Assembly: GCF_040372805.1 (NCBI RefSeq)
Contig: NZ_BAABWJ010000001.1
Coordinates: forward strand, 558,001-622,000
Source: Pseudoteredinibacter isoporae_A
GTDB taxonomy: Bacteria > Pseudomonadota > Gammaproteobacteria > Pseudomonadales > Cellvibrionaceae
Length of the DNA stretch: 64,000 bases
Reading direction: 5' to 3'
Translations under genes and position numbers: made by a program
The notes under the pieces: generated by a model
Database searches by the model: none
What the model saw: only the letters and a program-made list of their open reading frames with translations
What the model was told of the DNA's origin: nothing
Shown here: positions 9,125 to 17,238 of the stretch, one piece after another
Layout: the number at the start of each line of letters is the position of its first letter
Position numbering within the stretch: the first letter of the stretch is position 1

Positions 9125-9505
9125 ATGCCAAACGAAACCCAAAAATCTGTGTCGCTGGGTGAAAAATTTTCTCTGTTCGACGAACATTGGTCCCCCAAGA
9201 TCATTGCGGAGTGCAATGGCCAATTGGTCAAAATCGCCAAGGGCAAAGGCGAATTGGTTTGGCACAGCCACGAGAATGAAGATGAATTGTTTTTCGTCCA
9301 TAAAGGGCAGCTGACACTGAAACTGCGCGATCGGGAAATTGTTCTCAACCCTGGTGAGCTTTTTGTGGTCCCCAAAGGGGTGGAACACTGCCCTTTGGCA
9401 GAAGAAGGCACTGAAATTTTGATGTTCGAACCGGCCAGCACAGCGCACACCGGCAAGGAACAAACCGAGCAAACCGTCGCCCAGGATAAACAACCTTGGA
9501 TTTAA
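9125..9505 (+). CDS. Cupin domain protein
   Basis: Single-domain cupin of 126 residues, cytosolic because no signal is seen. The metal-binding first cupin motif is present (HSHENEDELFFVHKG, with HxHxxxxE) and the second motif is PGELFVVPKGVEHCP, giving a full set of His/Glu ligands. Proteins of this type are small-molecule isomerases, dioxygenases or sensors; the substrate cannot be told from sequence. The ATG at 9125 begins 1 base after the preceding stop codon, so translation is probably coupled. Confidence 0.85.
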   Translation: MPNETQKSVSLGEKFSLFDEHWSPKIIAECNGQLVKIAKGKGELVWHSHENEDELFFVHKGQLTLKLRDREIVLNPGELFVVPKGVEHCPLAEEGTEILMFEPASTAHTGKEQTEQTVAQDKQPWI

Positions 9506-9577
9506 CACCCCACATTCACAAAAGACCTGCGCTCAATGAAGAAAGGTTCATTGAAAAAGACAAATGAAAGGGAAGAC

Positions 9578-9982
9578 ATGAAACGCCGTGATTTTATAAA
9601 AAGCAGCAGTGTTGTTGGCAGTAGCGGCTTGCTGTACGCCTGTGGCGGACGCACCATCACAGCCATGAAGGTGCCCCAGCAAGGCTCCATTCTAAGCATC
9701 AGCAAGTCAGCCATCAAAAGGGGTCAGCTCTTGGTTGCCCACCCGAACGAACGCTACCCCATCGCGATAGCCCAATTAGATGATGGCAGCTATACCGCCT
9801 GCCTGATGAAATGCACGCACCAACAATGTGAAACCGCCCCCGATGAGTCCGGCTATATCTGCCCCTGTCATGGCGCTCGCTATGATAAGCACGGCAAGGT
9901 CATCAAGGGTCCAGCGGAGAATAACTTGACTCGTTTCAAACTGCGCGACCAGGGTGATGAACTTCAGCTGGAACTGACTTAG
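9578..9982 (+). CDS. Rieske [2Fe-2S] protein with Tat-type lipoprotein signal
   Basis: A 134-residue stand-alone Rieske protein. The N-terminus has a twin-arginine signal (MKRRDFIKSS) leading to a lipobox LYAC (Cys22), so it is likely exported folded and lipid-anchored. Cluster ligands are in CTHQQC (Cys79, His81) and CPCHG (Cys95, His98), with Cys84 and Cys97 placed to form the usual stabilising disulfide. It is too short to carry an oxygenase domain and there is no cytochrome b gene nearby. It may be a small electron carrier at the membrane surface. The start at 9578 is chosen for its GGAAG ribosome binding site and the position of the Tat motif. Confidence 0.85.
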   Translation: MKRRDFIKSSSVVGSSGLLYACGGRTITAMKVPQQGSILSISKSAIKRGQLLVAHPNERYPIAIAQLDDGSYTACLMKCTHQQCETAPDESGYICPCHGARYDKHGKVIKGPAENNLTRFKLRDQGDELQLELT

Positions 9983-10067
9983 AAAAAACGGGTCGTATTT
10001 ACATTGATAAACAATTGCCCTAGCATTAAACCGTCACTGAACTCAAAACACGCGATCAAAATCTTTT

Positions 10068-10454
10068 ATGTTTAGGTCCTTTTCACAAGCGCTGATTACT
10101 GCCGCGATGCTGATTGCCTTCTTGGGCCAATCACTCGTGTATGCTCACGCTGACTGTGAAATGCCAATGGACACACCTCACGCCACATCCCATAACAATA
10201 TGGGACACGCCTCTCTGCACGCTCATGACGAGATGAATCACGACACTGTGATGGATGCCGGAACGGCTGACATGGCGGATTGTTGTGGCGCTGAATGCTC
10301 GTGCCCCAGCAGTTCCTGCTCCAGTATTTCCTCATTAACCAGCAAGCCGAATACCGTCCCCCTGGAAGGAAACAGCAATGTACGGTTTCGTTATTCATTG
10401 AAATACCCCAAAACCTTTAGCGCCTCTCTCTTTCGCCCACCCATCGTCCTCTAA
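10068..10454 (+). CDS. Exported His/Met/Cys-rich protein, putative copper binding
   Basis: A 128-residue protein with a signal peptide ending near VYAHA. It is followed by a segment unusually rich in His, Met and acidic residues (residues 27-65, e.g. HNNMGHASLHAHDEMNH) and then a cysteine cluster (CCGAECSCPSSSC). I do not recognise a named family. Metal binding is inferred from composition and from its place immediately upstream of cusB and cusA homologues. It could buffer or deliver periplasmic Cu(I)/Ag(I), a role that the CusF-like tail of the neighbouring CusB appears unable to fill. Confidence 0.6.
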   Translation: MFRSFSQALITAAMLIAFLGQSLVYAHADCEMPMDTPHATSHNNMGHASLHAHDEMNHDTVMDAGTADMADCCGAECSCPSSSCSSISSLTSKPNTVPLEGNSNVRFRYSLKYPKTFSASLFRPPIVL

Positions 10455-10557
10455 CACAGAATCAGTGCGCCCAAAATTCGTGTACTGACCACCTCTTTCT
10501 GTTACTTACGTTTGCGCAACCGCGTAGAAACAAGCCCGGTGTTAGCTGGGGACGACT

Positions 10558-12069
10558 ATGAACATGACATTATTGAAAGCATTTATCATTTTGCTGTTGG
10601 GTACCGCCATTGGCTTTACCTGGTCGCATTTCCGATCAAGCCCTGACCCATTACCGCTACCCGATATCGACTCAACGAAGAAAAAGCCGCTGTATTGGGT
10701 AGCGCCCATGGACGCCAACTATCGTCGAGACCAGCCAGGAAAATCTCCGATGGGCATGGATCTGATTCCAATCTATGACGAGGGGAGTAATCGCCAAGAC
10801 CACGGCCCTGGTGCCGTAAAAATTGCCGCCCACATCGTTAATAATCTGGGCATCAGAACGGCTCAGGTTGAATCGAAAACTTTACACGATGACATTTCTA
10901 CCGTTGGTTATGTGCAGTACGACGAAGACAAATTGATTCACATTCACCCCAGAATCGACGGCTGGGTGGAAACCCTCTATGTGAAAGCCGCCGGCAACCC
11001 AGTCAAAAAGGGGCAAGCGCTCTACACCCTCTACTCTCCTGAGCTGGTCAATGCTCAGGAGGAACTGATGATTGCCCTCAAACGCCAAGACCGCTCCCTG
11101 ATCAAATCAGCTCGCAATCGAATGACGGCCTTGCATTTGTCCACCGAGTTTATTCGCGAGCTCGAAAGAGAACGTGAAGTTCAACAAACCATTACCTTTT
11201 ATTCTCCACAGGAAGGCGTGGTCTCTGATTTAAACATAAGAGAAGGCTTCTATGTGCAACCCGGCAATACCCTGCTGAGTATTGCCCAACTGAACCAAGT
11301 GTGGGTTGAAGCGGAAGTCTTTGAGCGCGATGCGGCACTGATTCGCAAAGGACTTCCCGTTACCATGACACTGGACTACTTACCGGGCAAACTCTGGCAA
11401 GGTATGGTGGATTATGTTTATCCAAGCTTAAACAATAAAACCCGTACTCTCCGTGTTCGATTGAAATTCGATAATTCGGACCATCAACTTAAACCCAATA
11501 TGTTTGCGCAGATTGTCATCCATGCGAACAAGCGCGAGCACGTCACCTTGGTCCCTAAAGAGTCGGTCATTCGAACGGGCAAGCAAGATCGTGTCGTTCT
11601 GGCCCTGGGCGATGGTCAATTCAAATCCGTTGCTGTCAAAATCGGTCGAGTCAATACAAACGACATTGAAATTCTCGAAGGCCTCACTCCTGGTGACACC
11701 GTCGTGAGTTCGGCTCAATTTCTGATTGATTCAGAATCCAGCAAAACATCAGATTTCAAGCGTATAGACTCTAAACATAGAGACAGCAGTACCAGCGACT
11801 CGATTTATGAACGAGCCACAGTGACAGGTCGCATTCGGAGTATCGACCTTAAGAAGCGACACATGAACATCGACCGCGACGCCATTGCACAATGGAACAG
11901 ACCCGCAGCGAATGCTGATTTTCTGGTCGACAAGGGGGTTCATCTCGAACCTTTTCAACCGGGTGACTTGCTTATCTTCACCTTTGAAGTCAGGGAAAAC
12001 CTCACCATTGTGGACATCAGTCCTGCCAGCGGCGAGCGACTGACCACACAACAGCCAGAAGCACAGTGA
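10558..12069 (+). CDS. cusB: CusB-type RND periplasmic adaptor with C-terminal CusF-like domain
   Basis: Membrane-fusion adaptor of a heavy-metal RND efflux pump, 503 residues, with an N-terminal membrane anchor. Near residue 50 a CusB-like metal site reads APMDANYRRDQPGKSPMGMD; its Met51, Met65 and Met67 correspond to the three copper-binding methionines of E. coli CusB, with a one-residue deletion. The barrel-sandwich, coiled-coil and beta-barrel regions follow (about 90-400). Residues about 420-493 form a CusF-like OB domain, but all four copper ligands are replaced (see findings). It lies 10 bases before cusA. Confidence 0.9.
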   Translation: MNMTLLKAFIILLLGTAIGFTWSHFRSSPDPLPLPDIDSTKKKPLYWVAPMDANYRRDQPGKSPMGMDLIPIYDEGSNRQDHGPGAVKIAAHIVNNLGIRTAQVESKTLHDDISTVGYVQYDEDKLIHIHPRIDGWVETLYVKAAGNPVKKGQALYTLYSPELVNAQEELMIALKRQDRSLIKSARNRMTALHLSTEFIRELEREREVQQTITFYSPQEGVVSDLNIREGFYVQPGNTLLSIAQLNQVWVEAEVFERDAALIRKGLPVTMTLDYLPGKLWQGMVDYVYPSLNNKTRTLRVRLKFDNSDHQLKPNMFAQIVIHANKREHVTLVPKESVIRTGKQDRVVLALGDGQFKSVAVKIGRVNTNDIEILEGLTPGDTVVSSAQFLIDSESSKTSDFKRIDSKHRDSSTSDSIYERATVTGRIRSIDLKKRHMNIDRDAIAQWNRPAANADFLVDKGVHLEPFQPGDLLIFTFEVRENLTIVDISPASGERLTTQQPEAQ

Positions 12070-12079
12070 GGGCTGAAAC

Positions 12080-15000
12080 ATGATCGAAGCTATCATACGT
12101 TGGTCCATCGCGAATCGTTTTTTTGTGCTTTTAACCACAGCTATTGTGGCATTTTCCGGTGTGTACTCCCTTCGAAATACCCCCGTCGATGCCATCCCGG
12201 ATTTATCCGATGTGCAAGTGATTATTAAAACCAGCTACCCCGGACAGGCCCCACAGGTGGTTCAGGATCAAGTGACCTTTCCTCTGACCACCGCAATGCT
12301 ATCGGTTCCTGGCGCGGAAACCGTGCGCGGCTATTCTTTTTACGGCGATTCCTACGTGTATATTATTTTCGATGACGACACGGATCTGTATTGGGCTCGC
12401 AGTCGAGTACTGGAATATTTGAGCCAGGTTTCCGCCAGTTTACCGGACAGCGCCACACCACAACTTGGGCCCGATGCAACCGGCGTTGGCTGGGTATACA
12501 TCTATGCCTTGACCGACACATCGGGCAATTACGACCTCAGTCAATTGCGCAGCCTTCAGGACTGGTTTTTAAAATATGAACTGCAAACGGTGCCAGGAGT
12601 TTCAGAAGTCGCCGCCGTTGGTGGCATGGTCAAACAATATCAAGTGCAAGTCGACCCCGATAAATTACGGGCTTACAGCATTCCCCTCAGCCATATTCAA
12701 ATGGCTTTACGAAAAGGTAATCAAGAAACCGGGGCTTCCGTAGTTGAAATGGCCGAAGCTGAGTATATGGTGACAGCGACGGGTTACATTCAATCCATTC
12801 GAGATATCGAAAAGATTCCACTCGGTATTAACGAGCAAGGAACCCCCTTAAAAATTGCCGACGTTGCGGATGTCACGCTGGGTCCGCAAATGCGCCGAGG
12901 TATTGCCGAACTGAACGGCGAAGGGGAAGTCGCCGGTGGCGTGGTGGTCATGCGCTTCGGTGAAAATGCTCAGCGAACCATCGAGGGAGTTAAAGAAAAA
13001 CTCGCCACATTGAAAAATTCCTTACCAGAGGGTGTCGACATCGTACCTGTCTACGATCGTTCAACATTAATCAACAATGCCATTGAAAACCTGTGGAACA
13101 AACTGGCAGAAGAGTTGTTGATTGTGGCTCTGGTTTGCGCTGCATTTTTGTTTCATTTGCGCTCTTCAATTGTTGCGGTGGTCAGCTTGCCTCTGGGCAT
13201 TTTAATTGCGTTCATCATCATGCACAGCCAAGGCATCAATGCCAACATTATGTCCCTGGGCGGAATCGCAATTGCTATAGGAGCCATGACCGATGGCGCC
13301 ATTGTGATGATTGAAAACATGCACAAGCACATGGAGCGCACACCATTAAACCATGACAATCGCTGGCAGATCGTAGCTAAATCAGCCTCGGAAGTGGGGC
13401 CCGCTCTATTTTTCAGTTTACTCATCATCACCGTATCGTTTCTTCCGGTATTTATCCTGGAAGCTCAAGAAGGCCGGATGTTTGCCCCACTGGCGTACAC
13501 CAAAACCTATGCCATGGCGGCATCGGCGGGCCTGGCGATTACTCTCGTGCCTGTTCTCATGGGGTATTGCATTCGTGGTAAGGTACTGTCAGAAAAGAAA
13601 AACCCACTTAATCGGCTATTAATCAGTGCGTATATTCCGATACTGAGACAAGTACTGAACTTCCCAAAGCTGACGGTTTTTCTGGCAATCGCCACGACTG
13701 TTCTTGGTTTTTACCCTGTTAACAAAATTGGCAGCGAGTTCATTCCTCCCTTGGACGAAGGCGATCTGATGTACATGCCAACAACATACCCGGGCATTTC
13801 CATCGGCAAGGCACGTGAGCTTTTACAGCAAACCGATAAACTGATTCGCACCGTTCCTGAAGTGCAGAATGTTTTTGGCAAGGTCGGGCGTGCCGAAACA
13901 GCAACTGACCCCGCACCACTGACCATGATTGAAACCTTTATACAGCTCAAACCCAGGAGCGAGTGGCGAGAAGGCATGACACCGGAACGCTTACGGACTG
14001 AGTTAAATGAGCGAGTCAGTTTCCCTGGTTTAAGCAATGCCTGGGTCATGCCCATTAAGACCCGAATCGATATGCTGGCGACCGGGATCAAAACCCCTGT
14101 GGGCATTAAGGTCGCGGGTCCGGATTTGAATACCATTCAAGACATTGGCCAGGATTTGGAAAAAATCCTCAGCAGCGTTCCCGGAACCACATCGGTCTAT
14201 TCCGAACGTGTCGCGGGGGGACGATACATCAAAGTCGATATTTCTCGCGACAAGGCGAGTCGTTTTGGCTTGAATATCGCCGACATTCAACAGGTGGTGT
14301 CTACGGCCATCGGTGGCATGAACGTAACCCAAACCGTGGAAGGCCAGGAACGCTACCCGGTAAATCTGCGTTATCCCCAAGACTATCGTGACTCGCCAGA
14401 GCAGTTATCACGATTGCCAGTGCTGACACCTTCAGGTCAACGGATCGCACTTGGCGATGTCGCTCGCATTTATATTGAAAGCGGTCCTCCTGGCATTAAA
14501 AGCGAAAACGCCCGCATCAACGGATGGACATTTATCGACATCGACGGCGTTGATATCGGAAGCTATGTTACTGCGGCCAAGCAGGCTCTCAAAAATGAAC
14601 TGATCTTGCCTCCGGGTTATTCCATCAACTGGGCTGGACAATACCAATACATGGAACGAGCCAAGGAAAAACTCAGTTATGTGCTGCCACTGACTCTCGC
14701 CATCATCGTAATATTGTTGTATCTCAACTTCAGACGCCTGAGTGAAGTTGCCGTCATTATCACCAGCCTGCCGATGGCCATGGTTGGTGGCCTGTGGTTG
14801 ATGTATCTGGAGGGTTTTCATTTTTCCGTGGCCGTGGGCGTAGGTTTCATTGCGCTGGCAGGGGTCGCTGTTGAAATCGGAGTTATTATGTTGGTGTATC
14901 TCAACCAGGCCTTCGCTGAATTGAAGAGAACCGCATCAGAAAAAAATCAGGCGATCAGCACGGAAGAATATCGGGAGACGTTATTGCAGGGTGCAGGCTT

Positions 15001-15238
15001 ACGCGTAAGGCCAGTGATGATGACCGTCGCAACCATTATCATTGGTTTGCTTCCCATTCTGTACGGCAGCGGTACAGGTTCTGAAATCATGAGCCGAATT
15101 GCAGCACCGATGGTGGGCGGCATGAGCAGCGCGGTGCTGCTCACATTACTTGTTTTGCCGGCCATTTACAGTTTGCTGAAATCGTCTGAGGTTTCGGCAT
15201 TCAATCAATCGTTGGATTCTCAGATCAAAAACCACTGA
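12080..15238 (+). CDS. cusA: CusA-type copper/silver RND efflux transporter
   Basis: Inner-membrane proton-driven pump of the HME-RND family, 1052 residues, with the N-terminal IIRWSIANRFFVLL helix and two large periplasmic loops. Met566 (DLMYMP), Met616 (APLTM) and Met665 (RIDM) have exactly the spacing (50 and 49) of the three copper-channel methionines of E. coli CusA (573, 623, 672, recalled from memory). This points to Cu(I)/Ag(I) rather than zinc or cobalt. The transmembrane acidic motif GAMTDGAIVMIEN is intact. No outer-membrane CusC gene follows, so it presumably uses a channel encoded elsewhere. Confidence 0.94.
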   Translation: MIEAIIRWSIANRFFVLLTTAIVAFSGVYSLRNTPVDAIPDLSDVQVIIKTSYPGQAPQVVQDQVTFPLTTAMLSVPGAETVRGYSFYGDSYVYIIFDDDTDLYWARSRVLEYLSQVSASLPDSATPQLGPDATGVGWVYIYALTDTSGNYDLSQLRSLQDWFLKYELQTVPGVSEVAAVGGMVKQYQVQVDPDKLRAYSIPLSHIQMALRKGNQETGASVVEMAEAEYMVTATGYIQSIRDIEKIPLGINEQGTPLKIADVADVTLGPQMRRGIAELNGEGEVAGGVVVMRFGENAQRTIEGVKEKLATLKNSLPEGVDIVPVYDRSTLINNAIENLWNKLAEELLIVALVCAAFLFHLRSSIVAVVSLPLGILIAFIIMHSQGINANIMSLGGIAIAIGAMTDGAIVMIENMHKHMERTPLNHDNRWQIVAKSASEVGPALFFSLLIITVSFLPVFILEAQEGRMFAPLAYTKTYAMAASAGLAITLVPVLMGYCIRGKVLSEKKNPLNRLLISAYIPILRQVLNFPKLTVFLAIATTVLGFYPVNKIGSEFIPPLDEGDLMYMPTTYPGISIGKARELLQQTDKLIRTVPEVQNVFGKVGRAETATDPAPLTMIETFIQLKPRSEWREGMTPERLRTELNERVSFPGLSNAWVMPIKTRIDMLATGIKTPVGIKVAGPDLNTIQDIGQDLEKILSSVPGTTSVYSERVAGGRYIKVDISRDKASRFGLNIADIQQVVSTAIGGMNVTQTVEGQERYPVNLRYPQDYRDSPEQLSRLPVLTPSGQRIALGDVARIYIESGPPGIKSENARINGWTFIDIDGVDIGSYVTAAKQALKNELILPPGYSINWAGQYQYMERAKEKLSYVLPLTLAIIVILLYLNFRRLSEVAVIITSLPMAMVGGLWLMYLEGFHFSVAVGVGFIALAGVAVEIGVIMLVYLNQAFAELKRTASEKNQAISTEEYRETLLQGAGLRVRPVMMTVATIIIGLLPILYGSGTGSEIMSRIAAPMVGGMSSAVLLTLLVLPAIYSLLKSSEVSAFNQSLDSQIKNH

Positions 15239-15247
15239 AATCAATGA

Positions 15248-15281
15248 TGGCTCTACCGCGACGTATTTCAACGTAGAGCCA
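15248..15281 (+). terminator. Hairpin downstream of cusA
   Basis: A 9-bp inverted repeat, TGGCTCTAC and GTAGAGCCA, with a 16-base loop starts 9 bases after the cusA stop. It lacks a U-run, so it may be a weak or Rho-assisted terminator, or an mRNA-stabilising stem. Confidence 0.45.
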
Positions 15282-15338
15282 ATCGCACACTGCCTCAAAT
15301 TCACCGGCTTTCAGATCTGGCCTTCGATCCCTAACAGA

Positions 15339-15782
15339 TCATTCACAGAAGAATTTTCGATTGATAAACTCATAGCCCCATACCGTAATGAGAGACATCA
15401 GAAACCATGTCAGGTATTTAAATCCATTCTGAACAACGACCACGAGAGCCGGATTGCCGACGACATAATCCATTGCAGGCTGCCAAATCAAATCCCCATG
15501 ACTCGCCGCCAAGAGTGCAAACAGAATAAAGATTGCAAATATAAAGCCTCGTGCAATCAACTTATCTCGCATAAAGTGATAAATGAGCAAGACCGCAAGG
15601 CCGTATTCGATCGAGCTAAGCATGGCCACATAACGAACGTCCCAAGCCGGAGAGATGCTTTTCCCTTCCATTTGCAGAGCAATCCATGCAGGCAACCACT
15701 CCACAGTGATCACATGAACAACAAAAGCACTGCCTGAGGCGATGGCCGCCACAAGCAGAAAACAGAAAAGTCTCACCGACAT
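15339..15782 (-). CDS. Small integral membrane protein of unknown function
   Basis: A 147-residue protein with about four hydrophobic helices (near residues 3-25, 50-70, 76-95 and 110-137). I recognise no family. It starts 14 bases after the stop of the anti-sigma candidate, so it is probably the last gene of the sigma operon. Context suggests a role in, or control by, that envelope signalling unit, which is an inference. Confidence 0.6.
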   Translation of the reverse strand: MSVRLFCFLLVAAIASGSAFVVHVITVEWLPAWIALQMEGKSISPAWDVRYVAMLSSIEYGLAVLLIYHFMRDKLIARGFIFAIFILFALLAASHGDLIWQPAMDYVVGNPALVVVVQNGFKYLTWFLMSLITVWGYEFINRKFFCE

Positions 15783-15796
15783 AATAGAAGCGACCC

Positions 15797-16483
15797 TTAT
15801 TGGTTTATTTCTTCCTCATTAAGCAATTTGAATACCTGCACCATGTCTTCCGGCAGGAAAGGATATTTTTGCTTTAATTTTAAGTAGCGCTGCTTTGCCT
15901 CATCTTGATTTTCATTGTAGAGCGCTTGAATCTCTTTCAGCTCTTCCAACTGTTCTTCAGTTAAGGCATCAGCATCAAACTCTGACATCCCCGCATCTGT
16001 GGAATCTTCACTCAGGACAATCACTTCTTCCAGTTCAACTCCGGCAAAAGAATCATTCGAGAGCGCAGTACTTGTCTTCGTTGTTGCCGATATTTCTTTT
16101 TTGGAGTGCATACTTCGTCGACTTGGCGCAGCACTTTCTGCCTTCCCGGCATGATGTACACGCGCTTTTTGAATGGCCTCAGCTTCGACTATTATTTCAG
16201 CCTCCATGGGCATGGCCTGTTTTTCAGATTCTGGCACAGCCATGGGTTCGTACATTAGCTCCGGCTCAACGGATTGCTGCTCCAGTGCCGGGTACAGCAG
16301 GACAGCGAAAATCAACACGGCCATACTGGCAACTCCGGCATATCCGTTTGTTAACCATCGTGACCCCTGATTTTGTTTATTTGCTTCAGCCTTGGCTCGG
16401 GCGTAAGTCAACACCTTGTCATCGAGAGACCGAGGCGAAATTTGCCGTTCGGGATGTGCTTGAGTATGTGGTTTGTCGCTCAT
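15797..16483 (-). CDS. Putative membrane-anchored anti-sigma factor
   Basis: A 228-residue protein with a cytosolic N-terminal part of about 45 residues, one transmembrane helix (about 48-67, ASMAVLIFAVLLYPAL) and a long acidic outer segment. That segment ends in a helical, charged region (TEEQLEELKEIQALYNENQ). No conserved zinc-binding anti-sigma motif is seen, so the assignment rests on topology and context. Its ATG overlaps the stop of the ECF sigma factor as ATGA, the classic arrangement of sigma/anti-sigma pairs. It could also be a different membrane partner of the sigma factor. Confidence 0.65.
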   Translation of the reverse strand: MSDKPHTQAHPERQISPRSLDDKVLTYARAKAEANKQNQGSRWLTNGYAGVASMAVLIFAVLLYPALEQQSVEPELMYEPMAVPESEKQAMPMEAEIIVEAEAIQKARVHHAGKAESAAPSRRSMHSKKEISATTKTSTALSNDSFAGVELEEVIVLSEDSTDAGMSEFDADALTEEQLEELKEIQALYNENQDEAKQRYLKLKQKYPFLPEDMVQVFKLLNEEEINQ

Positions 16484-17037
16484 GCTTCACCCTCCAGAAG
16501 TTGTTGCAATTTTTTCTTACCGTAACGCAATCGGCTTTTTACCGACTCGGGCTGACTATTCGTAATCCTGGCGATCTCAGCCAGGCTAAACCCTTCCAAC
16601 TGCAACAAATAACTTTGTTGCTGCGTGGGTGGTAACTGGGCAATCAGCCGTTCTATCTCGACCAGCAAATATTGCTGCTCCGGACCACCATCCATGCGGC
16701 GTTCGCTTTCCAAAGTATCGTCATTGTCTTCGTCGAGATAATGAATGTTCTTTTGTTTTCGCCAGAAATCGATAACTTTGTTATGGGCAATTCTGTACAG
16801 CCATTGCTTGAAAGGCTGAGCCAGAGAGCCATCGGGAACGAAACTGTCGGCTTTGTCGATCACAGAAACCCAAGCCTCGTGGGCGATATCCTCGGCGCAG
16901 GCGCTGTCTTGCACGCTTTTAAGCACATAATGGTATACAGCATCTTTGTAGCGGCCGTATAGGGTTTCGAAACTGGAATGAGAGCCTGTACTGAATTTCC
17001 GAAGCAGGCTTTCATCTGACTTAAAGCGATTTAACAG
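16480..17037 (-). CDS. ECF-type RNA polymerase sigma-70 factor, probable CTG start
   Basis: Extracytoplasmic-function sigma factor with regions 2 and 4. Region 2 reads FETLYGRYKDAVYHYVLKSVQDSACAEDIAHEAW, followed by QWLYRIAHNKVIDFWRK. Region 4 has LPPTQQQSYLLQLEGFSLAEIARI and SVKSRLRYGKKKL. No ATG, GTG or TTG lies in frame before an internal GTG at 16926, which would cut off region 2.1. The only well-placed start is a CTG at 17035-17037, 6 bases after a perfect GGAGGT, giving 185 residues. It is followed by an overlapping anti-sigma candidate and preceded by a von Willebrand A lipoprotein gene. Confidence 0.85.
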   Translation of the reverse strand: MLNRFKSDESLLRKFSTGSHSSFETLYGRYKDAVYHYVLKSVQDSACAEDIAHEAWVSVIDKADSFVPDGSLAQPFKQWLYRIAHNKVIDFWRKQKNIHYLDEDNDDTLESERRMDGGPEQQYLLVEIERLIAQLPPTQQQSYLLQLEGFSLAEIARITNSQPESVKSRLRYGKKKLQQLLEGEA

Positions 17038-17043
17038 TGTGTT

Positions 17044-17049
17044 ACCTCC
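17044..17049 (-). promoter_or_regulatory. Strong ribosome binding site that fixes the CTG start
   Basis: The minus strand reads GGAGGT, then AACACA, then CTG. The Shine-Dalgarno match is six bases with ideal 6-base spacing. An in-frame stop lies at 17053-17055, so the only other possible initiator upstream is an ATT next to the stop. Confidence 0.75.
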
Positions 17050-17238
17050 AATTCAACACGTCCTTTCGGGAGTTACCTCTAGCAGGGCTTGGCGCAACGC
17101 CGATTCACGACACTTGCCATTGCCCAATCCTATGAAGCTTTTCAAAAACGTCCCTGTTCTTGGAAACTTTGCGTATCCGTTCAATGAGGTCTTATCCTCG
17201 CCAAGCCTTTCAAAAAGAAATCTTTTTAGTATAAGAAC

